Below, piece after piece: positions 33,476 to 44,213 of a stretch of 64,000 bases of DNA (position 1 is its first letter; each line of letters opens with the position of its first letter). Made by a program: the position numbers and the translations under genes. The notes below the pieces were generated by a model. It made no database searches. It saw nothing but the letters and a program-made list of their open reading frames with translations, and was not told where the DNA came from. This stretch comes from Avena insularis (Eukaryota; Streptophyta; Magnoliopsida; Poales; Poaceae). The stretch spans positions 129,523,711 through 129,587,710 of the forward strand of contig CM042694.1 in NCBI GenBank assembly GCA_023614405.1, read 5' to 3'.

Positions 33476-36231
33476 TCCTGCTCGTCCTCGAGTAGGTAAG
33501 TGATAAAAAGAAAGAATAATTTTTGAGGTGACATGCACCATCATAAACTTGATCAAAGTATTTGTAAAACATTCAAAGCTGGGATCCTAGTACTTCAATC
33601 ATAGCATGAAAGATAAAGTTCTAACAATAAGACATAGCAAATATGTTGTAACATGAAAGGATACAAACAAAAGATTCATGAATAACAATGCTTTGCAAGA
33701 CGTTTGTTTGTTTCACATGAAGAAAACATAGCATAGTGGCATTCGGCTTGTCCCTCATAGAGTAGCAAACATAAATGCATAGGACACCTTCAAAGTTTAT
33801 AAGGGTGACTAGATACAAATAGTTTAAGAACAAGCAATATCAAAGTTATGCATCAATCAACAAGTCTTGGAACAATGCACATATAACTAAGAATGGCCAC
33901 TATGCTCTCTCAATAGGTGCATAAAGATAGAAGGTGGATACTCAATATAAAAGTGGAAGAAAGGCCTTCATAGAAGGAAGCAGGGATTCAAGTCTCATAA
34001 AGAGCTTCCAAAAATTATGGTACTTATTAGCTTTCAGCTCTCATTGCCCCTATCATAAGCATCTTGAAGTGATTAAGGTTAAATTGAACAAACTATGGTG
34101 TATATGCTTGACGAAGTATAAGTTGGAAATCTCATGTCCCTTGAATACGAGGGCCGCTCCTCATGCTACTCAAGTTTAGTTACCGGTAAGTTCTTGTCAT
34201 AGTAAGTACATGTGTATCATAGAGAACCGCCAATGGGGAACCCCTTGCCCGATGATACGGAAGAATCCCCATATCAAAATGACAAGGCAAGCAGACAACA
34301 AGCATCTCAGCAATCTTCTTATTTACCATGGGAATATGGTGCTTTTTTCTCTCTTTCCTCTTTTCGTATATCTCTTTTTTTTCTCTTTTCTTTTTCTCTT
34401 TTCTTTTTATCCTTTTTCTCAATATCTGACTCTTTTTTTTATAAGAAGAATGCTTCATAGACAACTCATTATGGTTATGCTGCAGGTTTCCACCATGACA
34501 GCATGGATTAGACCAGCGACCCCGGCGTTTCTCTAACACACATACATAACTCCATGGACTTACAAGCTCCCCTTTCATTTCACACTGACGACATCCATAA
34601 ACAAAAGAGCATGATATCAACTAGGTACAAAGTACAAGTGCAATGTTGAAAGCGTTCCCCATGACAACATGGTTCTGCTAATCCCCAACATATAAGTGCA
34701 AGCATATACAACATAGACGACACAATGGTTCAAGTTTATTAAGGGCAAGAAAAGTAAAGTGTGCCATCAAGTTCGTGAGAGCTTTAATCACTAGTTTTCT
34801 CATAACAAGTTTAATTCGGAAGGTAGATAAAAACATGAATATACTTGGAATAGCATATGCTAATAGGTAGGTATGGTGGAATCTTTGGAATAACTTGGTT
34901 TTAGGAATTGGATGCATGAGTGGAACTCATACTTGGTTATGGAGGCTAGCAAAATACTGGGAGCGACCAACTAAGAGAGCAACAATGGCCATAATCATGC
35001 AGAGCGACAAAACATCATTAATCAAAGCATAAAGTGATACTACAAGTTGAAAACTGAAGGATCATAAAGGCTATGGTGACTTGGGATAGTCATAACATGG
35101 TGTGAGCATGTGCCAAGTCAACCCAAATAAAACATCAAAGGAGAATACCACAATACTATGCTTTAATATGCTAAAACAACGCATGATTCTTCCAAGGCAC
35201 ATTAAGAAATCTCAATTGTTTATAACAAGTCATTCTACAGTAAAGAATACTAAGCATAAAGCCAAAACAATATCAAGCATGGCATGACAAAGCACAGGCC
35301 ACAGTCAAAAACAAGCTCTCTTTACCACTTAAGCGTGAACTTTTCCTACTCTTTTCCAATCCAAACCAAACTATTTGAAAACCAATGTATGAAAGAGGGG
35401 GTCTAACCAATTTATTGAGCAAACTAAGCAAACGAAAACCAAAATGAAAAACGAAAAAAAAGACGCTCCAAGAACAACACAACTGTGCATGAAACAATAA
35501 AAATGAAGTGTTTGGAAGAAACCTAGAATTTTTATTGATGAAGAAGGGGATGCCTTGGGCATCCCCAAGCTTTGACGCTTGTACTTCTTGGATATTTCTT
35601 GGGGTGACATGCGTGGCATACCCAAGCTTGAGATTTAGTCCATTCTTCATCTCATTACTCATTCCTTCCATATACCTGAAATTTTTCCTTCATACAAAAC
35701 TTCACACAATCTTTATTAACAACATTAGTGCACTCAAGATAATAAGTCTTTAGGTTCAGTTCCAACATCAATAAAACTTCCATTAAAACACAATCTACTG
35801 TAGCACTTCCCTCAAAAAACTCAATTCCCCAAAAGAACTCAAAAAGGAACCAACAAGAAGCAAATGCAAATAATGGCAGAAATCTATGAAAACAGACCAG
35901 CAGGTAAAGACGAATTTTTTCGGAGACCTTATGTTGCTCAAGTCAAAAAGTGTTCATCTAACAAAAGTTAGATAACAACCTGGGGGAGAAGCACAAAAAT
36001 TCACGCCTCAAAAGGACGTACAGAGATTTTACACGAATTTGTACGGTGAAGCACATAAATCTGTTTCGGGACAACAACTTTCCCAAGCATTACTTCTCTC
36101 TCATTAGAGGTTACTCTTGGCACAAAAAGCAAATAAAAAGGATAAGGAGTGGTTATTACAGAGGTAATAACTTCCAAGACTCGTCTAAAACTTTTGGGTT
36201 ATCTCCCAATAAGTACTTTTCTTTAACGCCT
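33476..36231 (-). other. Element B internal non-coding region
   Basis: No sustained ORF. 33476-34150 matches 29083-29735 of A, 34150-35560 matches 11940-13255, and 35640-36230 matches 10380-10980, all inverted. ORF2 of A (11407-11775) has no counterpart here. A pyrimidine-rich tract on the plus strand at 34340-34440 is the counterpart of the purine tract in A. Confidence 0.7.
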
Positions 36232-36902
36232 TTAAGTTAGGCATGATAGTTTGAGAAGATGCTCACATAAGAAATATGAATTGAAGTAAAAGAGAGCATC
36301 AAGAAGCAAATTCAAAACACATTTAAGTCTAACCCACTTCCTATGCATAGGAATCTTGTAAAAAAACAAGTCATGAAAGCACAAAGCAATAAGCATAGTA
36401 AAGCAAAACAAGTGCAACTTCAAGATTTTCAACATAAAGAGGGGAAACTTAATATTGTTGAGACACATAAAACCATGTTTCCCTCTCTCATAATAACTAG
36501 CATCATGAATAAAATTAACAATATAACAATCACATGAAACATTCTTATCATGAGCCACATGCATAAAAGAATTAATACTCCCCACATAAACATAGTCATT
36601 CTTATTAATTGTAGTGGGAGAAAATTCAACAAAATAGCTATCATTATTATTTTCATCACCATAATCATCAAATATAGGAGGCATATTGTAATCATAATTA
36701 ATTTCCTCCTCAATAGTAGGTGGACTGAAAATATCATATTCATCATTGCAATCATCATATATTGGAGGTTTGGTATCATCATAAGCAATAGAATAGCTAT
36801 CTTCCAAAGCTCGGGAACTAAAAAGATCATTTTCATAAAAACTAGCTTCCCCAAGCTTAGAATTTCCATAGCATTAGCAATAATGGTGTCCAAAGAATTC
36901 AT
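36232..36902 (-). pseudogene. Element B internal ORF, related to the element A ORF
   Basis: A minus-strand frame of 191 codons (36807-36232) without a good ATG. Its first half is Asp/Asn/Tyr-rich, and its second half contains YYERG, LNNIKFP and MHRKWVRL, which match the element A ORF on both sides of the A1 insertion. A hydrophobic stretch (FMLKILKLHLFCF) could be membrane-associated or just low complexity. Overlapping frames on both strands at 36429-36942 are shadows of AT-rich repeats. Function is unknown; as in A, it is the only conserved ORF. Confidence 0.5.
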
Positions 36903-37134
36903 ACTAACAACATTGCTATTACATGCAAATAAAATTCCATAGGTTTTTTAATTTTCTCTTCAAACACTTCATGTCCTAACTCAATATAAATACTATAAAT
37001 CTCTCTAATTTTGTTGTTGTTTTCCATTAAGCCTAACTAGTGAAAACAAGAAACAAAAAGACAAAATTGCAGAATCTAAAGGAAATAACTTCGAGCACTC
37101 ACACCGGAGGATGTGAGTACCTTTTACCTTACCT

Positions 37135-37151
37135 CCCCGGCAACGGCGCCA
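37135..37151 (-). other. Second (distal) primer-binding site of element B, perfect tRNA-Asp match
   Basis: On the plus strand CCCCGGCAACGGCGCCA, identical to the 3' end of plant tRNA-Asp including CCA. It lies 62 bp further inside than the PBS-like copy next to the LTR, and both copies are followed by AGAAAATAGCTTG. Confidence 0.8.
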
Positions 37152-37196
37152 GAAAATAGCTTGTGATGGCGACGTGGGAGCTTCTTCTTCTTTGTT

Positions 37197-37213
37197 CCCC
37201 GGTAACGGCGCCA
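37197..37213 (-). other. Primer-binding site of element B beside the 5' LTR (one mismatch)
   Basis: On the plus strand CCCCGGTAACGGCGCCA, 10 bp from the LTR. One base (T for C) differs from the tRNA-Asp end, unlike the distal copy. Confidence 0.8.
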
Positions 37214-37223
37214 GAAAATAGCT

Positions 37224-38636
37224 TGATGACTACGCACTTCTATTCTTGTAGACAGTTGTTGGGCCTCCAAGTGCAGAGGTTTGTAGAACAGTAGCAAGTT
37301 TTCCCTTAAGTGGATCACCCAAGGTTTATCGAACTCAGGGAGGAAGTGGTCAAAGGTATCCCCTCTCAAGCAACCCTGCAATCAAGATACAAGAAGTCTC
37401 TTGTGTCCCCAACACACCCAATACACTTGTCAGGTGTATAGGTGCACTAGTTCGGCGGAGAGATAGTGAATTACGAGTGGTATAGATAATTATAAGTGGT
37501 AACGGTGATAGAAAATAGCTTTGTGGCATGGAAAAGACTAAATGCAAACTGAAATAAAGATGGAAGCAAGCTAACATGTAATAGATCTAATAGCAAACGG
37601 TGTTTCAGTGCTTAGAAACAGGGACTAGGGATCATACTTTCACTAGTGAACACTCTCATATAAATATCTTCTCTTCATGATACTACTCTTAACTACTCTC
37701 CGGTTGGACACTCTAATCGATGGTAGGGCTATAATAGCACTCCTCAAAGTTCGCTTTTCCCATCTAGATAACCCCACACTATCACCTTGAGTTCTAGATG
37801 GTTCCAACAAACACCACAATTTCATAGAAACATCCAACTCCAAATATAACTCATAACAAGTATTTGTAATCTCTAGCCTAAGTGCCACCATGGTGTGCAC
37901 ACTGTCAACTTCACACCCATTGGGAGAGCAGAGATCTATTAAAGCACTTGAGTAGCAAGGTATATCTATAGATTACAAGCTCATGATCTCAATAAGATCA
38001 TGCATAGAGAGAGATAAACACATAGCTACCGGTAGAACCCTTAGCCTCGAGAGAGAACTACTCCCTCCTCATCATGGGAATCAGCAATGGTGATGGAGAT
38101 GGCGGTGGAGATCAATGGAGATGGCTCCGGGGGCACTTCCCCATCCCGACAGGGTGCTGGAACAGAGACTTTCTGTCCCCCGAATCTTCCCTTCGGTGGC
38201 GGCGGCGCTGCGGAACCTTTCGTGGCTGGAGGCTAGACGATCTAGGGTTTCTGTATCGGGAGGAATATATAGGCGATGGGGCGAGGTCGGTGGCTAGCCA
38301 GGGGGCCCACACCATGCCCTGGCGCGGCATGGGGGACCTGTGCCTAGGGGTGGTTTGGCCACCATGTGGCCCCCCTTCGTCTATCCTTCTGGCTTCGTGA
38401 ATCTTCCGGGAAAATAACAACTTTGGCTTTTGTCCGGTCCAATTCCGAGAATATTCATTTTCTAACTTTCTGGAACCAAAAATAGCAGAAAATAGGCAAC
38501 TAGCACTGTGGCTCTTGTTAATAGGTTAGTCCAAAAAATCATATGAAAAGTACTCCAAAGTATGGACGAAACATAAGAAAGTAGATAAAACCAAGGATGT
38601 AACATCAAAAATTATGGATACGTTTGCAACGTATCA
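37224..38636 (-). repeat. 5' LTR of element B
   Basis: A 1413-bp repeat of 32045-33458. On the plus strand it starts TGATGACTACGCAC and ends AACGTATCA at 38636, followed by GCGGA. Confidence 0.94.
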
Positions 38637-39933
38637 GCGGACTCTTCAAGGACCGGGGCACTAGCGCACTCCTTGTTGAGTGACACTAGAGAATCTCTCT
38701 CCCCCAAGTTGCTCCCCGTGGAATCAACCACCTCGGAAGGAAATGCCCCATCGCCCCACCCTGGGCAGAGGGCACGTATGACGAACCAGTCCCTAGAGGG
38801 TTCTCCTGTTTCTCAGCATGTCTAGGCAAAAGAATCCCCCATTCATCAAAGTAAGGGAGCACCGCACGAATCTCCACTCTTCGCCCGTCATGGTAGAGAG
38901 GATGGGCCCCGACAGGGAGCTTAAGCACGTAGTTGTGTGAAGGAGTTCATGGAGGAACTCCTCCACGATCACATCATCGATAACGCCTGCTCCTAGAGGC
39001 ATGTGGTCCATCTCGTTCAGGTCCCATAGATCCTTGTTGAGCTTCTACAACGGGGAAATTCCATATCCACTATTGGGCCGGTCAAGCTGGCCGCATCCAA
39101 CGACACAATGCGTGTCCAGAGGATGTCGACCTTCTCCCCCTCCAACACCTTGTTGGACCACAGCCCCCGGGCTTCACAGCCAGCATTATGGGAGGTTGGA
39201 GTAAACGACTCTCCTCCAGAGCGTACATATAGATCCAACGCTCGTGGAAATCCTCGACCCTCTTTGTCCAACCCATGGAAACCCATGACGCTCCATCCCT
39301 GACCTTGAAACATACGCAGCTGGCGTTGTGCATTATAGAGGTGATGAGGAGGCTCTAGAACTGGCGGAATAACGCCACAAAGGGTTTCACCCCGACGAAT
39401 GCCTCAAACCAAAAGGCGAAGATGGATAAGGTGGTGAAGGAGTTGGGTTGGAGGTGTAGGGCCAAGATCTAGTAGTACTCCAGGATGGCGAGGAAAAAGG
39501 GGGAGAAGGGAGGCACTAGTCCTGCAAGGATGTCATGGTAGAAGAAGCGATACACAAAGTCACCAAGGCCCTCCCGCTTCACCATGCCAGGCCACGCTCT
39601 GGTCGCCTCCCATTTGTTCTAGGCCGATGCTAGTTGGGAGCAGAATTTGTCGATGCCAGATTCAAGCCGGATGGTGGAGGTAAGAAACACCTCCTCTCCC
39701 CATGCCTCTGTCTTCGTCACTTGAGATGATGCGGTCACTGCCTGCTTCTTCTTTGGTGCAGCGGAGGCTCTCCGGGGAGGCATATTAGGCGTCAAGAACT
39801 GGTTGCTAGAGGAGGAAGGAGGTGAGGTTGGGAAGGACATCCCAAGGGGAAGAGGGAGCAAGATAAGACTATGTCGAGAAGGCTCTACTCTTAAAGGCAA
39901 AAACCAGCACCGCCCGCTAGGCACAACCATCAC
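38637..39933 (-). pseudogene. Element F antisense-gene remnant, PF04195-like domain
   Basis: On the minus strand an ATG at 39783 begins MPPRRASAAPKKKQ, a basic N-terminus. Then, across stops and frameshifts, come a WGEEVFLTSTIRLESGI segment, a stretch with PPFSPFFLAILEYY and LQPNSFTTLSIFAFWFEAFVG order (39360-39540), and further Trp-rich pieces at 39313-39017 and 38928-38686. The order resembles exon 1 of the A3 antisense gene. Many lesions show it is old. With the gene on the minus strand, element F itself would be plus-strand. Confidence 0.55.
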
Positions 39934-40793
39934 GACGATGGTTCCAAGTTCCGATGGGTCTCGATAGCTGATTTTTCCGCGTAAACGACGAGGATGAATC
40001 TCCTAATATGCGATACCCATCGCATGTCCTCGGCAGGCTCAACCACGGTTTGGGCCGTTGCCCTTTCACCTCGACTGATCAACATGTGCAGGCCAAGCAC
40101 CCGAGGGATACTATAAGGCCAAGGCTTTAGGTTACCCTGGCCCACTTGTGGCTAGGCAGTCGTGCTGTCTAGCAATCACTTTCCGAGGGGCACACCGGGC
40201 CTCTCTAGCGCTCCGCGAGGGAACCTCCACTAGGAGGGCCTCTAGAGAGGGTGATTCGCTCACCCGGGGCCTCCTCCCTTCGGGAAGACTCATGTGTCCT
40301 CCTGACCAAACCAGGGTCATTACGGTAAAAAATTTACCCCAGAAGAAGATGACAAGCCCAACGGGTAGTCCTCGCATCGCACATATCATGCGGTCCGCCT
40401 CGGTAATGAGGAGATGCTGCCTGGCCGCACCGGTGATATAGAGGGGCTAACAGTACCTGCCTCGGCCCCGCTCCCTCTTTACTACGTTCATGCAAGGAGG
40501 CAGTGGATGGTGCCATGCTGTAGGGGATACGTCAACGACGACCTTAACTTTATGCTGGACTAGCGACCCCCAAAGATTCTATACTAGGTCCATGTAAAGT
40601 AGTCTGGTAAACCGGCCCTCCCTGAGCGGTAATGTGGCAACCCTTCTTGCCCAAATGAATTGGGGGAAGAGGTACGACACCCTATAAAAGTGAGGCCGCC
40701 CCAACCTTAAGGGGTCCGATCCTTATGATCAGAAACCCTATACATTCACTTGTCATCATACACTCACAAAGCCACGCGAGCAATACAGCCAAG
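39934..40793 (+). repeat. Element F right end, probable partial LTR with promoter
   Basis: About 860 bp without a supported gene; the ORFs on both strands (for example 40148-40441) have no domain. A plus-strand TATA-like CCTATAAAAG at 40681-40690 is followed by a leader-like segment, as in the U3-R part of an LTR. This fits an LTR next to the 5' end of the antisense gene. Its left boundary is unresolved and it is cut by element C at 40794. Confidence 0.4.
40681..40690 (+). promoter_or_regulatory. TATA-like box in the probable F LTR
   Basis: CCTATAAAAG in plus orientation, about 100 bp before element C. Support is positional only. Confidence 0.4.
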
Positions 40794-41186
40794 TGATACA
40801 TTGCAAATGTATCTATAATTTTTGATGTTCCATGCTTGGTTTTATCCACTTTATTGTGTTTTGTCCACACTTTGGAGTACTTTTCATATGATTTCTTGGA
40901 CTAACCTATTAACAAGAGCCATAGTGCCACCTGCTGTTTTCTGCTGTTTTGGTTCCAGGAAAGTCGAAAATGAATATTCTCGAATTGACGGGACAAAGCC
41001 AAAGTGCATATTTTTCGGAAGTCATCGATGCCAAAATACAGACGGAGAAGGGATGGGGCCGCCACACCACCTGGTCAAGGCGCCAGTTGGCCCATGCCAG
41101 GGGGTGGTCTGGCCGACCCCAGCACCCCCTCGGCCTCTCCTTCCGCATATATATTTCCCTCGGGACGAAAACCCTAAGTGCCAGAT
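40794..41186 (+). repeat. C LTR, left segment
   Basis: The U3 part of the LTR, with a TATA-like CATATATATTTCC near 41146. It ends at the truncated edge of element D. Short ORFs here are LTR sequence. Confidence 0.75.
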
Positions 41187-42756
41187 CATAAGTAACAGAG
41201 AAGGAATACAGTATTCATACCTTTGCAGAGGGAGGCATGCCTTACGCAGGAAGGCGTATATTGATGAAGACGAGCAGCACCCCAAGTGTGGTGCCTCCAA
41301 AGTTCGTCACACGTCTGGTGTAGCGGACGTCAACCAGGCTCCGATCCAGCCGAGTAGCAGAAGAAGTAGATGCCGAATCACCGATCACACGACGGTAGTG
41401 TGAATGTGGAGAACTCAACCACAAGGTCCTCCCCAATATTACGGGGAAGTCCTCAGCAGAAGAGAGAGAGAGAATGAGAGGAATGGGTGTCTTCCAAGGG
41501 GAAGGGGGGCCTCTTTATATAGTAGGAGTGGGGGCACACCAACCAGGGGCCAGGCGGTGTGGGACTAATGCCCACACCCACCAGCCACCATGGGGCAGCC
41601 GTCGGCCCCAGGTGGGCCCCACTGGGGCGGCCCACCAGCCCTAGGCCGGCCGACCCCTCTCCCTAGACGCCTTGCCCACTTGGGCCTCCCCTCGGGTGAG
41701 GCCCATTAGCAATATAGTGCCTTTTAAAATAAAATAAAATATAAATTTAATATTAATTCTCCAATTAACATTCAAATACACATATTATATTATTCCTTCA
41801 CTCCGGAACATCTTCCGGACCCCTTCTGATCTCCATCGGATGTTACGGAAACTATTCCGGTTTCTCTCTCTCTCTATTTCTCATACGATACCTCATCTAC
41901 CCTAAGTGTACCGACCCTTAAGCGTGACATCCTTTGGTTCGGAAACACTCCAGACATGATAGAGACCACTCTCATATCAATGATCAATAGAGGGACCTGG
42001 ATGGCCATGTGACCCCCGTATGTTTCACGAATTCAATCGCTCGAACCGTGAGATAGTCGTTCCCCATTCCCTTTGTCATACGATACCTAATTCATCCGAG
42101 ACTTGATCTTCGGTATCCCTATACCTTAGTTCGATCTTGTTACCGATGAACTTGTTTTCTCGTTCTCATGTTGTTGCATTCCGTGACCTAGTCACATGCT
42201 TGCAAGCTTCATTAATGCAACGTCACCGAGATGGCCACATGTATCTGTCCGTTACATGGACTAGACAAATCCTGGTCTTGATATGTACTCATCTATGCAT
42301 TCCTTCGGAAAACCTGAGTGGCACCTTTTTGATCACCCTGTTACGAGATGATTCTTGATAACCATCTAAGCTTCTTCCAGAATAGTGATTTGCATTACCT
42401 CATAGTCAAAGGATCAGGTTGCGAGGTTCTCTGTGTTTTATCATCAATGGTGAACTTTGTAACTAGATCTCATTATGATATAACGGTCAGATGTTTGTCT
42501 ATCATGTTATTCAACTAATAACATGACCTCATTGTCAGTTGGCATAAATGCCCATGATCTTGAAACATAGATCATCCTCATGACCAATGAACTAGTTCAC
42601 TAGAGGTAACTAGAGACACGGTTTGTTTACATACCACACGTGTATTAACGGTTCATATTAACACAGTTATAGCATAGTATGAACCGTATTATGAACATAC
42701 AGGAGGTATATCAAATAATACACTTTATTATTTGCCTCTAGGGCATAACTCCTTCA
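41187..42756 (-). repeat. 3' LTR of element D, left edge truncated
   Basis: It matches 59656-61227; the 74 bp corresponding to 59582-59655 are missing at the left edge. A minus-strand TATA-like CTATATAAAGAGG lies at 41511-41523. A CT microsatellite near 41862-41876 is shorter than in the other copy. Confidence 0.93.
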
Positions 42757-42771
42757 GTCTCCCACTTGCAC
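42757..42771 (-). other. Polypurine tract of element D (minus strand)
   Basis: On the minus strand GTGCAAGTGGGAGAC before the LTR, the same form as in A1. Confidence 0.85.
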
Positions 42772-43007
42772 TAGAGTATACAAAACTAGTTTACAATAGG
42801 CAGGAACCTAACACCAATGGAATCTCGGTGTTGTTCATGCTTGTCATGTTGGAGAGCTTTAGTCAAAGGATCTGCTACATTCAGTTCCGTATCTACTTTG
42901 CAAATCTTGACTTCACCTTCGTCAACTATCTGCCAGATGACATGAAATCTAAGTTTGATGTGTTTGGCCGTGGAATGAGTTCTTGGTTCCCTTGCATTTG
43001 CAATGGC
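42772..43007 (-). other. Element D 3' untranslated and end of RNase H
   Basis: About 240 bp between the last legible RNase H codons and the PPT; decayed coding end and UTR. No separate gene. Confidence 0.6.
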
Positions 43008-44208
43008 TCACGTGTTATCACAACAGATTGTCACGGGGTCTTGTGCATTGGGAAAAACTCCTAGTTCAATGATGAAATTCCTTAGCCAAACAGCTCCATT
43101 TGCTGCATCAGCTGCAGCAATGTATTCAGACTCCATTGAAGATTGTGCCACCACCGGCTGCTTCTTGCTCTTCCAGCTTACTGCCCCACCATTCACCAAG
43201 AAAACAAATCCTGTTTGAGACTTAGAGTCATCATGATCTGAATTCTAGCTCGCATCTACGTAACCTGTTACGTTCAGAGCTTCATCATTTCCTCCATAGA
43301 TTAGGAACATATCCCTTGTTCTTCTCAGATACTTTAGGATATTTTTCACAGCTGTCCAGTGATCCGGTCCTGGATTACTTTGATATCGGCTCGTTGAACT
43401 AAGAGCCAATGCAACATCAGGTCGGGTACTAAGCATTGCATACATGATAGATCCTATTGCAGAAGCATAGGGGACGTCAAACATCTTTTCTCTATCATTG
43501 TCCATCACAGGACATTGAGTCACACTCAAGTTGCAATTCTTCATCATAGGTGTAAAACCCCTCTTGGTGTTTTCCATTTTGAACCTCTTCAAAATCTTAT
43601 CTATGTAAGTACTCTGACTTAATGCTATTAGGTGCCTTGATCTATCTCTATAGATCTTGATTCCTAATATGTATGCAGATTCACCTAGATCCTTCATGGA
43701 AAATTGGTTGCTCAAATACGCTTTCACGCTATTCATAAGATCCACATCGTTTCCCATGAGTAATATGTCATCCACATATACTACTAAGAAAACTACCGAG
43801 ATCCCACTCACTTTCTTGTAAACACAGAACTCTTGTTGGTTTTGGACAAATCCAAAACTCTTGATCACTTGATCAAAATGTTGGTTCCAGCTCCGAGATG
43901 CTTGCTTCAACCCATAAATGGACCGTTGGAGCTTGCATACCTTTCCAGCATCCTTAGGATCAACAAAACCTCCCGGTTGCATCATATACAACTCTTCATC
44001 AATGTGACCATTGAGGAATGCGGTCTTGACATCCATCTGCCAAATTTCATAGTCGAAATGTGCAGCAATTGCTATTAAAATCCTGACAGCCTTAAGCATC
44101 ACTACGGGAGAGTAAGTCTCGTCGTAGTCAACTCCTAGGATTTGTCGAAAACCCTTTGCCACAAGTCAAGCTTTGTGAGTGGTCACATTACCATTCGCAT
44201 TTGTCTTT
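43008..44208 (-). pseudogene. Element D pol: RT (3' part) and RNase H
   Basis: On the minus strand the RT shows DVKTAFLNGHIDEELYM, YGLKQASRSWNQHF, the catalytic YVDD at 43767-43778 and a connection segment ending with VTGYVDAS. RNase H continues with [22 protein letters not shown]. The reading frame is constant, but TGA or TAG codons interrupt it near 44163 and 43245. The RT start is on the other side of element E (56044-56435). Confidence 0.88.
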
Positions 44209-44213
44209 CTCTT
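44209..44213. repeat. Left target-site duplication of E (CTCTT)
   Basis: It matches 56044-56048. The RT reading of element D connects across E once one copy is removed. Confidence 0.95.

Larger units (their letters stand above)
32045..38636 (-). mobile_element. Element B: non-autonomous Ty3/Gypsy LTR retrotransposon, minus strand
   Basis: LTRs at 32045-33458 and 37224-38636 (about 1.41 kb each) flank a 3.77-kb internal domain with no polymerase. The flanks are GCAGA and GCGGA, a TSD with one mismatch. The LTR starts TGATACGTTGCAAACG on the minus strand. The PBS (tRNA-Asp) lies beside the right LTR and the PPT beside the left one. Internal sequence is homologous to element A but the LTRs are not, apart from the first bases. 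It is inserted into element F. Confidence 0.93.

Noticed and set aside
36429..36942. Long frames on both strands rich in Ile, Met and Asn
   Set aside because: They are shadows of the AT-rich ORF of element B in other frames.
37135..37213. tRNA-Asp gene pieces
   Set aside because: Only the 17-18 nt complementary to the tRNA 3' end are present; no cloverleaf arms. They are primer-binding sites.
40148..40516. Overlapping ORFs on both strands near the F right end
   Set aside because: Mutual shadows in GC-rich DNA without any domain; a non-coding LTR is more likely.
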